Shown one piece after another: positions 18,380 through 28,036 of a DNA stretch of 56,705 nucleotides. Origin of the DNA: Fidelibacterota bacterium (GTDB lineage Bacteria; Fidelibacterota; Marinisomatia; Marinisomatales; TCS55); NCBI GenBank assembly GCA_029936965.1, contig JAPYRG010000015.1:1-56705 (forward strand), given 5' to 3'. The position numbers and the translations under genes were made by a program. The notes beneath the pieces were generated by a model that was not told the DNA's origin, made no database searches, and worked only from the letters and a program-made list of their open reading frames with translations. Position 1 is the first letter of the stretch, and each line of letters begins with the position of its first letter.

Positions 18380-19609
18380 CTAAATATCAAATTTCTCTGG
18401 ATTTTTGTTTAATGCTATTGTTACTTTTTCAAATGTGTTAATAATATCCTGTATATCACTATCATCACCCAGTATATGATTTTGTGTAAGCCATACAGAT
18501 TGATAATCCGAAATTTGCTCAGTTACCGGACATGAAATATTACTATAATTTAAATTTTTTAACCATGGAAAATCATCCCCTTTACCTTGGAACACCTCTT
18601 CTCTATATAATGGATTATAACCAGCATAAGTATACACACCTTCTGCTCTCATTGCATCAAAGAACTTTTCTCTTGATATATCATTAAACTTCTCTTCTTT
18701 ATATCGTAACAAATATAGATGGTTTGCTTCTCTTGTAACTTGTTTATATCTATGCGTTATTTCTAATCCCATATCTGATAATGATTTATCCAATTTTTCT
18801 CTATTTTTATCACGAATACGCATGTCATGTTCAATGGTTTGAAATTGAGGTATAAGTAAGCTCGCAGCCATTGAACTCATGCGATGATTTCCTCCAACAA
18901 TATGATGCTCATACCAATCCCCATCGCGATTCCTTCCGCAATTATAATATGCAAAACATGCATCCATAAAGTCTTCATCATTAGATACGACCGCACCTCC
19001 CTCTCCTGCACTCATATTTTTGGATGATTGAAAGCTAAATATTCCCCCTTTGTGTAAAGCGCCAACTTTCTTACCATCCCACTCCGCGCCATGTGCCTGA
19101 GCAGCATCTTCAATAATTATTAAATTATACTTATTTGCTATACCTATTATTCTCTCCATATCTGCAGGGTTACCCCCGACATGGACAGGAATAATAGCTT
19201 TGGTTCGATCTGTGATCGCAGATTCTATTAGATTTGAATCAATATTAAATGTATCCGGATCAATATCAACAAAAACTGGCGTTGCATTAGCCGTCAGCAC
19301 AGCAGTTGCTGTTGCTATAAATGTATATGGTGGAAGAATAACCTCATCTCCTGAAGTAACTCCAGCTGCTTTCAATGCAACCCATAATGCATTGGTTCCA
19401 GTATTAATAGCGATACAATTTTTTGCATCTTGGAATATTGCAAATTTATCTTCGAGTTCCTTAATAGTCTCACTACCAATACCCCAAGAATCATTAATTA
19501 ACGTATTAACTAACTTCTCTTTTTGACCACTTACTACTCTTGGCCATGAAGAAAAAGGCGTTTTTCTAACTGGGTCTCCACCAAATAATGCTAAATCACT
19601 CATTTTCAT
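18380..19609 (-). CDS. DegT/DnrJ/EryC1/StrS-family aminotransferase
   Basis: A fold-type-I PLP enzyme of about 409 residues. The PLP lysine lies in SFQSSKNMSAGEGGAVV (about residue 197), with TGTNALWVALKAAG, VDIDPDTFNID and EDAAQAHGAEWDGKKVG upstream. Family members transaminate keto-sugars, or act in AHBA and aminocyclitol synthesis. A run of sugar-nucleotide genes is absent here, so a cell-surface sugar role is not obvious. The ATG at 19609 has AGGA seven bases upstream and is preferred over an upstream TTG. It is the first gene of the run containing the two TldD/TldE pairs. Confidence 0.9.
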   Translation of the reverse strand: MKMSDLALFGGDPVRKTPFSSWPRVVSGQKEKLVNTLINDSWGIGSETIKELEDKFAIFQDAKNCIAINTGTNALWVALKAAGVTSGDEVILPPYTFIATATAVLTANATPVFVDIDPDTFNIDSNLIESAITDRTKAIIPVHVGGNPADMERIIGIANKYNLIIIEDAAQAHGAEWDGKKVGALHKGGIFSFQSSKNMSAGEGGAVVSNDEDFMDACFAYYNCGRNRDGDWYEHHIVGGNHRMSSMAASLLIPQFQTIEHDMRIRDKNREKLDKSLSDMGLEITHRYKQVTREANHLYLLRYKEEKFNDISREKFFDAMRAEGVYTYAGYNPLYREEVFQGKGDDFPWLKNLNYSNISCPVTEQISDYQSVWLTQNHILGDDSDIQDIINTFEKVTIALNKNPEKFDI

Positions 19610-19727
19610 CAAATCCTAGGGATTAAATATTACACATTTTTTATTCTAATTTGAACATACATAAATAATTATCTGCAATATTTACATACTCTATTGACAA
19701 AACATCGCTAATCTATGTCATTATTGC

Positions 19728-19749
19728 AGTATTATAAATAAATAATACT
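19728..19749. promoter_or_regulatory. Inverted repeat beside the hsp20 promoter
   Basis: AGTATTAT-N6-ATAATACT has perfect 8-base arms and is centred about 49 bases before the predicted start site of hsp20. It ends 12 bases before the -24 element. Its position suits an activator or repressor site; the AT-rich context leaves some chance explanation. Confidence 0.4.
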
Positions 19750-19761
19750 TAGAAATATACT

Positions 19762-19777
19762 TGGCACAAAAGTTGCG
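19762..19777 (+). promoter_or_regulatory. Sigma-54-type (-24/-12) promoter of hsp20
   Basis: TGGCACAAAAGTTGCG matches TGGCACG-N4-TTGCW except at the seventh and last positions, with invariant GG and GC at exact spacing. The predicted transcript would start near 19788, leaving a leader of about 30 bases with AAGGAG before the ATG. A TATAAT at 19778-19783 overlaps the end of the site, but no -35 box sits at a usable distance. No rpoN gene is visible in the window. Confidence 0.6.
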
Positions 19778-19817
19778 TATAATAAAGTGAAACTAATTAA
19801 AGAATAAGGAGTGATAT

Positions 19818-20252
19818 ATGACACTAGTAAAATGGAATCCAAAAAGAAGTTTAATATCAGATTATGATAGAATTATTGATAATATGTTCAATATAGATTT
19901 TCCAATATATTCAACGGGGAATTCATATTGTCCTGCAGTAGATATACATGAAACGGAAAAAGAATTTATTCTATGGGCTGATATGCCAGGATTAAATAAA
20001 AAAGATGTATCATTAGATATTCATGATGGAGTAATAACTATCAAAGGTGAACGCATAAAAGGAGATGATAAATCTTACGATAGTTACAAAATTCATGAAC
20101 GTCAATTTGGTTCATTTAACCGAAGTTTTCGTCTTCCTGATAATGTGAATGAGGATAAAATAGCTGCAAAGTTTAATAATGGAGAGCTATTGATAACCTT
20201 GCCGAAAACAAAGGAAATCAAAACAGAAGGAAGAAAAATTAAGATTGGCTAA
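19818..20252 (+). CDS. hsp20: Small heat-shock protein, Hsp20/alpha-crystallin
   Basis: A 144-residue protein with the alpha-crystallin domain (about residues 37-130): ADMPGLNKKDVSLDIHDG, VITIKGER, FGSFNRSFRLPDNV and AKFNNGELLITLPK, followed by a C-terminal I-K-I anchoring motif. It is an ATP-independent holdase for unfolding proteins in the cytoplasm. The start is fixed by AAGGAG seven bases upstream. It is a single-gene unit between a sigma-54-type promoter and a strong terminator, flanked by genes on the opposite strand. Confidence 0.96.
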   Translation: MTLVKWNPKRSLISDYDRIIDNMFNIDFPIYSTGNSYCPAVDIHETEKEFILWADMPGLNKKDVSLDIHDGVITIKGERIKGDDKSYDSYKIHERQFGSFNRSFRLPDNVNEDKIAAKFNNGELLITLPKTKEIKTEGRKIKIG

Positions 20253-20275
20253 TTCTGTTTAATTAATTATTTAAT

Positions 20276-20302
20276 AAAAAAGGGGCTCTTAGCCCTTTTT
20301 TT
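20276..20302. terminator. Terminator between hsp20 and the flavin reductase gene
   Basis: An A-run, GGGGCT, CTT loop, AGCCC and then T7 form a short GC hairpin with T-runs on both strands. It lies 24 bases after the hsp20 stop and 20 bases after the stop of the minus-strand flavin reductase gene, so it can serve both directions. Confidence 0.85.
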
Positions 20303-20321
20303 ATTTGTTACTAAATATAGA

Positions 20322-20828
20322 TTACAATAAATCAATTAGACTCTGAAGAGTCCGCTCAGCAGAATCTATATTGAATTCTATTTTTTTATTAACTGATATT
20401 GTTTTTGGAAATACTATCGTTCCCATATATTCTAATTGAGACCGAAATGAGCTTAAAAATCTAAGCCCATCACCACCACTATTTGTACCGATCAAAGCTA
20501 ATTTTCCATTGAAACCATCTCGCCAATTATCGGTTGAAAGTGATATCCATGTAATTGCGTTTGTTAATATAGGAGGAGAGCCGCCATTATACTCAGGAGC
20601 ACAAAAAATAAAAGCATCAGCATTTTCGAATTCACAACTTAATTCTTTTGCAACTTTATTATCCGAATCTATTCCTGGCATATAAAGAGGAAGTTCATAG
20701 AGTTCAAGATTAATTAATTTAGTCGTTAAATGATATTTAGAATCGACTATATCTTTTAAATTGGATGCTAAATTAAAGTTTTTACCGCCGCTAGAGGAAA
20801 CCAATAAAAGGTTCTTACTTGTAGACAT
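20322..20828 (-). CDS. NAD(P)H-dependent FMN reductase
   Basis: A 168-residue flavodoxin-like protein. The family signature APEYNGGSPPILTNAITWIS (residues about 77-96) binds the FMN isoalloxazine, and LLLVSSSGGKNFNLASNL forms the phosphate loop. It reduces FMN or quinones using NAD(P)H in the cytoplasm and may deal with oxidative stress. It starts five bases after the stop of the PorV-like gene on the same strand, so it is probably on that transcript although its function looks unrelated. Confidence 0.9.
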   Translation of the reverse strand: MSTSKNLLLVSSSGGKNFNLASNLKDIVDSKYHLTTKLINLELYELPLYMPGIDSDNKVAKELSCEFENADAFIFCAPEYNGGSPPILTNAITWISLSTDNWRDGFNGKLALIGTNSGGDGLRFLSSFRSQLEYMGTIVFPKTISVNKKIEFNIDSAERTLQSLIDLL

Positions 20829-20833
20829 AATTA

Positions 20834-21856
20834 TTAGAAAATTATATTTAGTGAATACCCTGGGATATTGTCAAAAACCCCAATATCGCGATATACATAA
20901 TCAAAAGAAACTTTTGGACCCCTTGGTATTTGGTAATTTAAACCAATGCCAAACGTGAGGCCTTCTTTAGATTGATCCATCCCATAAAAGGACTGCCCTC
21001 CTCGAATAGAAATCATATTTTGAAATACATATTCTAAACCTAGGTTTAGATATTCAACATTATTATTTGGATGAATTGCATCAGCTGCAACCGTTAATTT
21101 GATCTTATCTGATTGAATAATGTCTTTACTTACACCTGCACGAAAAACTAACGGTAGTGGCCAATCCATCGAGTTTAGACTTGCGTCAATCTTATCATTA
21201 TTCCCATACATCGTTTCATCAACATCATAATCTACTTCCGTATCATAACCATCCATGGAAATTTTTCCACCAAAATTTGAAACAGACATGCCAATTCGCA
21301 AACCACTGTTTTTTGTGATAAAAAGACTTCCTAAATCCACTGCCAAACCACCTGCATTCATATGCCAAATTTTTTCTTGAATAAATTTCATGTTAACTCC
21401 AAAAGAAAAACGATCCGTTAATCTTCTTGCATATGATCCAGCCAAAGCAACATTACTAACTGAAAAATACTCTCCAGTACCTTGTGGTGACTTTACAGTA
21501 CGTACCTGCATTTCATCCATAGTAACAGAAGTAATAAAAAAACCAAACGTACTTGAACGATCTAAGGGTACTACTACTGCACTATGATTAAATTTTACAT
21601 CTGCAATCCATGGCGAATGATAAAAGTGCGCCATAGGACTTTCAATACTAACAATACCTGCAGGGTTCCAGTATAAAGCTGTAGGATCGTCAGCAATCGC
21701 TACGAATGCGCCACCCATAGATAAAGACCTTGCTCCAATACCAATATCTAAAAAAGAAGCAGCTGTAGTGGCAACATTACTTACACTTCCAGTTATCTGC
21801 CCATAAGATAAAGAAAGAGAAAATAAAACTATCGCTATCTTTGTATAACGAATCAT
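20834..21856 (-). CDS. PorV/PorQ-family outer-membrane barrel
   Basis: A 340-residue protein with a signal peptide (LSLSYGQ) followed by the PorV/PorQ family start, FLDIGIGARSLSMGGAFVAIADDPTALYWNPAGI, a FadL-like hatch. Repeated amphipathic strands run to the C-terminal IGVFDNIPGYSLNIIF, ending in an aromatic as outer-membrane barrels do. In type IX secretion PorV carries substrates with a C-terminal sorting domain to the surface. The start overlaps the stop of the upstream secreted-protein gene in ATGA, which couples the two. Confidence 0.9.
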   Translation of the reverse strand: MIRYTKIAIVLFSLSLSYGQITGSVSNVATTAASFLDIGIGARSLSMGGAFVAIADDPTALYWNPAGIVSIESPMAHFYHSPWIADVKFNHSAVVVPLDRSSTFGFFITSVTMDEMQVRTVKSPQGTGEYFSVSNVALAGSYARRLTDRFSFGVNMKFIQEKIWHMNAGGLAVDLGSLFITKNSGLRIGMSVSNFGGKISMDGYDTEVDYDVDETMYGNNDKIDASLNSMDWPLPLVFRAGVSKDIIQSDKIKLTVAADAIHPNNNVEYLNLGLEYVFQNMISIRGGQSFYGMDQSKEGLTFGIGLNYQIPRGPKVSFDYVYRDIGVFDNIPGYSLNIIF

Positions 21857-24800
21857 TTAATAACTGCAAATTTTCCTGTTTTTTCTCCAATGCTAGGAGC
21901 ATCGATATGATAAATATATAGACCATATGCTATTTCCAGACCATCTTTAGATAACATATCCCATGAATATGTCCCGTATTCATATTGACTAGTGTGCTTA
22001 ATTTCATCTACCAAATATCCAGATAAAGTAAAAATCTTAATAGTGCACTCTTGAGGTAAATTAATAAAATCAAGCTTACGTGGACCACGCCCTGAAACAT
22101 AAATATGTTTTGGCTCCCAACGGGCTGTCACTACATAGGGATTTGGTACAACCGCAATATCATCCATTTCTTGTTTAGCCAATTCATTATCTACCCATGA
22201 TTTTTTTGTTGTAAAATGAAATTTATCTTGATTGGTAAATGGGCGCTTGGTTGATATTCGAAAACGATCTCCTTTTACTATTGTAGTTGTAGTATCATAC
22301 AAATACTCATCATCATTATACGGACATATGATAGAATCAGGGAAAAATTGAACAAACATATAAGGAGTTACTATGCCAGTGTATGGCAATAATAAAATAG
22401 GTTCTGATGGATCCCATCTCCCATTATTGCTCGTATCATAAATACGGAATTTCACATCATTATTTTCAGTAATATTTCTTATCCTAAATGGCGAAGGAAG
22501 ATTTGAATAATCCGAAGTAATAGAATCACCTAGATTACCTTCCCAAATAATTTCAAAATCAGCTGGGTGAATTCTTTGATCATAGATTCTATAGCAATAA
22601 GGTGAGTTAGAACCAAGCCAGCCAGAAGAATCAAAATCAACAGCAATAGGATAATTATATATAAATACTTTCATTCCATCAAAGATTGGATTGGTTGTCT
22701 CACCTGCCATTGAACTACTATTAAATATTGGATAGTATTTAAAACTAACAACATATGTGCCCATTTCTTCTAAATAGCCATTTTCTAATGCAATGATCAT
22801 TCCATTCGCATAATCCATGGAATAATCACGGCCTAAGACATAAGCCATGTCACCAGTTTCATCTGTAACAAAAACAGAAGAGGAATCTATATTTTTATGT
22901 TCTAAAGCCCCATATCCACCAGCTATAACAAATGACTCCATTTTTATCTGTTCATCAAGAACAGAATAAAAAACGTACGGGCTGCCTAGATTTTGATTAA
23001 AAGTTAGTGAATATGTTGCATCTTCAGGTACCGCGCTAGGATCTATAGTAAGGACTTCAATTCTTCCAGTAGCATATCCTGAATCATGCACAACAAACTC
23101 TTGTCCAAGTGATGCGGTGTTTGGCCCCATATATCCTGCAACAGTCGAATTTGGAACAGCCATTCCTGCATTTTCACTCATATTGATTACATTGCCTTTA
23201 CGATCAAGATCTACAATAATTGAACATTCCGATGGCGCAATAGGCAAGAGATTATCTTGCTCGCTAAAACCTAATTCATAGAAATCCAGATCGTATCCTT
23301 TATCATATCCAACAACTGCATAATAATACGTCATTCCATTATATACATTATTGCTATCAACAAACATATGTTCTAAACCAGAATCTGTTCCCATATCATA
23401 TTGTATTCCATTAAATGCAACAGGATGAGGTCCTTTTAAACTATCGATCAAATCATACTGTGCAATCGGTTTATTAAATGTATTATTTCCATATGCATCA
23501 GTAATTACATAAGGGTCTATAAAACCCGGGTCTGTACTTCGATAAATTCTATATCCTTCAAAATCAGATCCATATATAGCATCTAAAGAATTTTCTGAAA
23601 TTTTATCCCAAAATAAGGTAACCTTTTTGTCTCCAGGAACTACAGTTAAGTTTGGTTTTAAAGGTGGCTTAGCAAAATTATAATCATTATCATAAATATT
23701 TTGCATGGTTACTGTATTCCTTAATATATCATCCATATCATTACCAAACACCATTGCTACAGCAAACTTCTTTTTCTCTCCTGGATCTAAACCAATAAAT
23801 CCAGAACCATACAAAAATGTTTGATCAATATTTTGCGTTGTCACATCAAAATATCCAGGTTGCAGCTGACTCCACATGATTTCATCATTTGATGGATATA
23901 TACTTGGATAAGGCGATGAGTAAAAACTAGTTAGCCCTATCTGATCAGATTCGTCATTATCGGTTATTTCAAAATTTGGTTCCCCAAGATCAGGGATTCC
24001 GTTTCCTTCTGTTCCATCAGCATCAGGACCATTATAACCATAATGATAAGCACCAAGTCCATCAGATCCTACATCATCCCTTTCAGCTAACCAATCTTCA
24101 TCATTATCAATACCATCAAATTGGCTTTCATCAATCATCCCATCTTCATCATTGTCAATGCCGTCATGGGGATTACCTGGTGATTCCAAGAAGCTCCACC
24201 CAAAGTACACTGGCTTAAAACCACCATCGGCATTGCTCCAACCATCATGATCCCATTGATACACAATATCATTTCCTACGTCAAACCAAGCATCGTCATC
24301 AGTATAATCACCATTTGTACTTCCAATATCTGCATCGCCATACATTCCAAATATCACACTATCAAGACGAGATGTGCCCACATTTGTTATCCAATAAGTA
24401 ACAATAATTATATCTTCTGCTGCAGGATGATTCCATTGGTAAATACGCACCTCAAGTTCTACTCCAAGACCAGATCTACGTTTAGGAAAAGAACTAATAT
24501 CAGTTGAATCAGGAAAATGGGAAAATTCATCATTATAATAATCATCCATCACAAAATAGGACTCCTGATCTGCTCGAACATACTTTCCGTATTGTCCATT
24601 CCAAAATCCATCCCAATCGATATCACGATTTGGCCATGTTTCAGGCCAAGTAAAGGACTTATCACTCATGGCCATAATTTCTTGATTCGGATTCGCATAA
24701 CCAGTTAGCGGCTCAAAACCCCATTGATATCCCTGGGGAGAATTATCTTTTAAACCAACAGCACCATCAGATACTATATGAACACGATTGCCATTAGTAT

Positions 24801-25074
24801 CAATAACGCTTGCAGCAACTACCGGCGTAAATTCATAAAAGTAGGAATGTCCAGATCCATAAGGATATATGCCAGATAAACTACCGCCAGCATCTCCAAT
24901 GCCACCAAAATTATAGAATCTATTAAAAATACGGTTTCCATTATGATCTCCATATTTACGATCAGTGACATCTAGACTTTTCGCACGATTTTCTACCCCT
25001 TGCAAATACTTATCTGGACTTTGACCAAATAAAAATATAAATGAAAATAAATGGATGATTAATAATATTCGCAT
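21853..25074 (-). CDS. Large secreted protein with FlgD-like C-terminal domain
   Basis: A 1073-residue protein with a signal peptide (MRILLIIHLFSFIFLFGQ). A stretch near residues 290-375 is rich in Asp and Asn with DGIDNDEDG repeats, typical of calcium-binding loops. A fibronectin-III-like region follows (KPNLTVVPGDKKVTLFWDK). The C-terminal 80 residues (VVPNPYVV, RKLDFINLPQECTIKIFTLSG, YSWDMLSKDGLEIAYGLYIY) are a FlgD-like or type-IX-like sorting domain. The gene starts inside the stop of the TonB receptor gene (TAATG) and overlaps the PorV-like gene by four bases. It is probably a surface protein partnered with that receptor. Confidence 0.85.
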   Translation of the reverse strand: MRILLIIHLFSFIFLFGQSPDKYLQGVENRAKSLDVTDRKYGDHNGNRIFNRFYNFGGIGDAGGSLSGIYPYGSGHSYFYEFTPVVAASVIDTNGNRVHIVSDGAVGLKDNSPQGYQWGFEPLTGYANPNQEIMAMSDKSFTWPETWPNRDIDWDGFWNGQYGKYVRADQESYFVMDDYYNDEFSHFPDSTDISSFPKRRSGLGVELEVRIYQWNHPAAEDIIIVTYWITNVGTSRLDSVIFGMYGDADIGSTNGDYTDDDAWFDVGNDIVYQWDHDGWSNADGGFKPVYFGWSFLESPGNPHDGIDNDEDGMIDESQFDGIDNDEDWLAERDDVGSDGLGAYHYGYNGPDADGTEGNGIPDLGEPNFEITDNDESDQIGLTSFYSSPYPSIYPSNDEIMWSQLQPGYFDVTTQNIDQTFLYGSGFIGLDPGEKKKFAVAMVFGNDMDDILRNTVTMQNIYDNDYNFAKPPLKPNLTVVPGDKKVTLFWDKISENSLDAIYGSDFEGYRIYRSTDPGFIDPYVITDAYGNNTFNKPIAQYDLIDSLKGPHPVAFNGIQYDMGTDSGLEHMFVDSNNVYNGMTYYYAVVGYDKGYDLDFYELGFSEQDNLLPIAPSECSIIVDLDRKGNVINMSENAGMAVPNSTVAGYMGPNTASLGQEFVVHDSGYATGRIEVLTIDPSAVPEDATYSLTFNQNLGSPYVFYSVLDEQIKMESFVIAGGYGALEHKNIDSSSVFVTDETGDMAYVLGRDYSMDYANGMIIALENGYLEEMGTYVVSFKYYPIFNSSSMAGETTNPIFDGMKVFIYNYPIAVDFDSSGWLGSNSPYCYRIYDQRIHPADFEIIWEGNLGDSITSDYSNLPSPFRIRNITENNDVKFRIYDTSNNGRWDPSEPILLLPYTGIVTPYMFVQFFPDSIICPYNDDEYLYDTTTTIVKGDRFRISTKRPFTNQDKFHFTTKKSWVDNELAKQEMDDIAVVPNPYVVTARWEPKHIYVSGRGPRKLDFINLPQECTIKIFTLSGYLVDEIKHTSQYEYGTYSWDMLSKDGLEIAYGLYIYHIDAPSIGEKTGKFAVIK

Positions 25075-27968
25075 TAAAAATTTACACTCAATCCAATTTT
25101 TATTTGTCTTGGACTGGAATAATAATCTGGTCGGATAAGATACTCATCCAAACTATTATATCCTGGGCCACTATATTGAGGTGTATATGTTGGCACCAGA
25201 GTATATGTTGATCTTCCAGTATCAGAAAAAACAGTTAATTCATTTCTAATATCAAACAAATTATAAATGTTCATACTTAGCGATATCTTTAAACCTGAAA
25301 ATTGAAAATGGTAATAACTACGTAAATCAATATTATATGTACTTGGTTTCCTTGCATTATTCTCAAAAGATGTTCGAACCCCAAGATATTGAGTAGTATA
25401 TGGAAGCCCACTGCCATAACTAAATATTATTCCTACACCTGAATTCTTTAAAGGATGATATGATAATGTTGTATGAAAGGTATGTCGTTGATCCCAATCA
25501 AGTGGTACAAGCATTTTTTCAGGTTCGATATTAGACGCTTCATCATTAAATGCCGCTGCAGGATCAGAAGCATTTCCTTCAGAAATGGAGTATGTATAGT
25601 CAACATTTCCAGAAATTTTTGCGGAAGCTCTCTTTGAAAGAGCAACAGTAACCCCTCTTGAATTAGCATAATCCTGATTGATATATAATCCATATTTATC
25701 ACCTGCAACAAATGATTGGATAATTTTTGTTGCGTTCAAATTTCTAATATCTTTATAAAAGCCCGTTAATTCTATTCCAATATCCATACCAACTTGTTGA
25801 GAAAAACCAACTTCATATTGTGTTGTACGTTGAGGTTCTAAATCTCCATTACCCATTGTATAACCAGTTCCACTACCAGCAGGGATCTCAAATTCAGGAT
25901 TTGTATACAAATAACTATACTGTGGAATTGCAAAAAAGTGCCCGTATGAAAAATGCATATGACCTTTATCAGTTATAGGAAATGCCAAAGCGAACCTAGG
26001 GCTTAATTGCGATTTTGCTTTAGCACTTTTGTACCATGATTCGCCAAACGCATTACTATCCATACGATCTTCATCATTCTTTTGATTTTGAGGATACATT
26101 TCTATCTCCGATATCTGTCCATCACCATCTAAATCAAAAAAACGGTTAATTGGTTTTACCGGACTATCAATATTCGGATCACTTGGGTCATTTAATGTCT
26201 TCCATTTTGGGTCAAAGTAATCCCAACGTAATCCAACATTAACCACTAAATCTTCAAATTCAATTTTATCCTGCAAATAAAAAGCATATTCAAAGGGGTT
26301 TCTCCCTTTTTTTCCATAGGTGTTATGACTTGGAGATTCCATAGCATTTGGGACTCTCGGGGTATACCCGGTATACTCAGCCAGCTGAACAGTATAGCTG
26401 TTTAACATCATATTCGTTTTCCGATATTCAAAACCACCTTTTAAATAATGAAATCGGTTAATCTGACTAGTTCCATCAATTTTAAAAGTATTGATTGCTG
26501 ATTGTTGCTCAAAATACCCCATACTGTGCCCTCCAACTTCAAAGTTATTACCAGGGGTATAATCATCAACAGTTGGTGAAACATAAAACAAATTTGGATC
26601 AGCTGATATCGTCGTATCAATAAAGGAAAATCCAAAAAAGTTTACACTATCAATTGAAATATCAGAATGATTCTGATAATAATTTTTTTTATCGCTCCTT
26701 TGAGTTCTATAATGATTTACAGATCTTGATAGTGAGAGAGTAAAAAATGTGGATGGATTTACACTATAATCCATAATAAACATATTACTCAGTTTAGTGG
26801 TAAACTGATGAGATCTACCATATGGATTCCATTTGTAAGCATGAGAATAACCTTGAGAAGCTGTCTCACTTCCACTAAGACTATATGCAATTCTCAAAGT
26901 GGGACTAACAATCCAGGAAACTTTTCCTAAACCAGTATATTGTTCAGACCAGTTCATAGCTACCCAAGAAGAGTCATTCATTCCATAAGGATGATACAGA
27001 GAATCCCAAAGTGCATGTGAAGGACTAATATACTCAAAATTATTTGTCTGGGAATTCCACTGATGAGATTCTGGAACAAAAACCTTCTGTCCATATAAAT
27101 ATCCGCCATTACGTTTATATCTACCAGAGGTAAATATAGATAATTTATCTTTTATAATAGGGCCATTAAAAGATCCTTGAACGTCTTGTATCGTATTTGG
27201 ACGAAACACATCTAACTGAGGGAATAATTGATCATTTGCATAATAACTTCCTTGCATAGATGACATATTTCCAGAGTATTTTCTGAAGTCACCACTTTTA
27301 GTAATAATATTAATTATTCCAGACATTGCTTTTCCATATTCTGCATTAAAGGTGCCACTGATAAACTGCAATTCTTGTATGGCATTATTTTCAATTTCAA
27401 CTGCCATACCAGCATCATAGGGATCAGTAACTGCTACACCATCAATCATATAAGCTATTTCCCCACTTCTTCCTCCACGAACATGTAACCCGCCTGAGTT
27501 TACCACACCTGCTTGCAATGCAACTACATCTTCCAATTCCTCTACTGGAAGCATTTCAATCTCTTCACTTGTAATATTTGCTTGGGAATAAGTTACATCT
27601 GCTTGCACCATTGGTCTTAGAGCAGTAACCTCTACTGCATCCATACCAATCACACCTTCTTCTAGTTCGGCATTTAATGTGGTGGTTAAATCAACATGAA
27701 TTATTACACCTTTAACAAGAACATCCTTATATCCAATCATAGAAAATGTTACAGAATACGTTTGTGGAGGTATTTGTAAAATAAAATATCTGCCTTCTAA
27801 ATCAGTTGCTGTACCATAGTTCGTTCCATTCACAAGAATATTTGCGCCTACAAGAGGTTCTCTTGATATCTTATCAATTACCACTCCAACTAGTTTACCT
27901 GTAGTGCCAGCATGTAAGACATGAAAGACTACAAGTAATGCTACAAGGTATTTATTGTCATATTTCAT
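25074..27968 (-). CDS. TonB-dependent receptor with carboxypeptidase-regulatory-like domain
   Basis: A 964-residue outer-membrane receptor. After a signal peptide it has a carboxypeptidase-D regulatory-like beta-sandwich (TGKLVGVVIDKISREPLVGANILVNGT, residues about 23-105). Next is the plug domain (VVALQAGVVNSGGLHVRGGRSGEIAYMIDGV, FNAEYGKAMSGIINIITKSG) and a 22-strand-type barrel ending QIKIGLSVNF. It is first in a unit with the secreted 1073-residue protein and the PorV-like barrel, which suggests a dedicated uptake or export complex. The substrate is unknown. Only 68 bases separate it from the divergent dehydratase gene, so their promoters must overlap or abut. Confidence 0.93.
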   Translation of the reverse strand: MKYDNKYLVALLVVFHVLHAGTTGKLVGVVIDKISREPLVGANILVNGTNYGTATDLEGRYFILQIPPQTYSVTFSMIGYKDVLVKGVIIHVDLTTTLNAELEEGVIGMDAVEVTALRPMVQADVTYSQANITSEEIEMLPVEELEDVVALQAGVVNSGGLHVRGGRSGEIAYMIDGVAVTDPYDAGMAVEIENNAIQELQFISGTFNAEYGKAMSGIINIITKSGDFRKYSGNMSSMQGSYYANDQLFPQLDVFRPNTIQDVQGSFNGPIIKDKLSIFTSGRYKRNGGYLYGQKVFVPESHQWNSQTNNFEYISPSHALWDSLYHPYGMNDSSWVAMNWSEQYTGLGKVSWIVSPTLRIAYSLSGSETASQGYSHAYKWNPYGRSHQFTTKLSNMFIMDYSVNPSTFFTLSLSRSVNHYRTQRSDKKNYYQNHSDISIDSVNFFGFSFIDTTISADPNLFYVSPTVDDYTPGNNFEVGGHSMGYFEQQSAINTFKIDGTSQINRFHYLKGGFEYRKTNMMLNSYTVQLAEYTGYTPRVPNAMESPSHNTYGKKGRNPFEYAFYLQDKIEFEDLVVNVGLRWDYFDPKWKTLNDPSDPNIDSPVKPINRFFDLDGDGQISEIEMYPQNQKNDEDRMDSNAFGESWYKSAKAKSQLSPRFALAFPITDKGHMHFSYGHFFAIPQYSYLYTNPEFEIPAGSGTGYTMGNGDLEPQRTTQYEVGFSQQVGMDIGIELTGFYKDIRNLNATKIIQSFVAGDKYGLYINQDYANSRGVTVALSKRASAKISGNVDYTYSISEGNASDPAAAFNDEASNIEPEKMLVPLDWDQRHTFHTTLSYHPLKNSGVGIIFSYGSGLPYTTQYLGVRTSFENNARKPSTYNIDLRSYYHFQFSGLKISLSMNIYNLFDIRNELTVFSDTGRSTYTLVPTYTPQYSGPGYNSLDEYLIRPDYYSSPRQIKIGLSVNF

Positions 27969-28036
27969 TTGATTAAATAATGCTAAATTGCGAGGGGAAT
28001 ATAATATATAAAGATTAATATTATTTTTACTTATTT

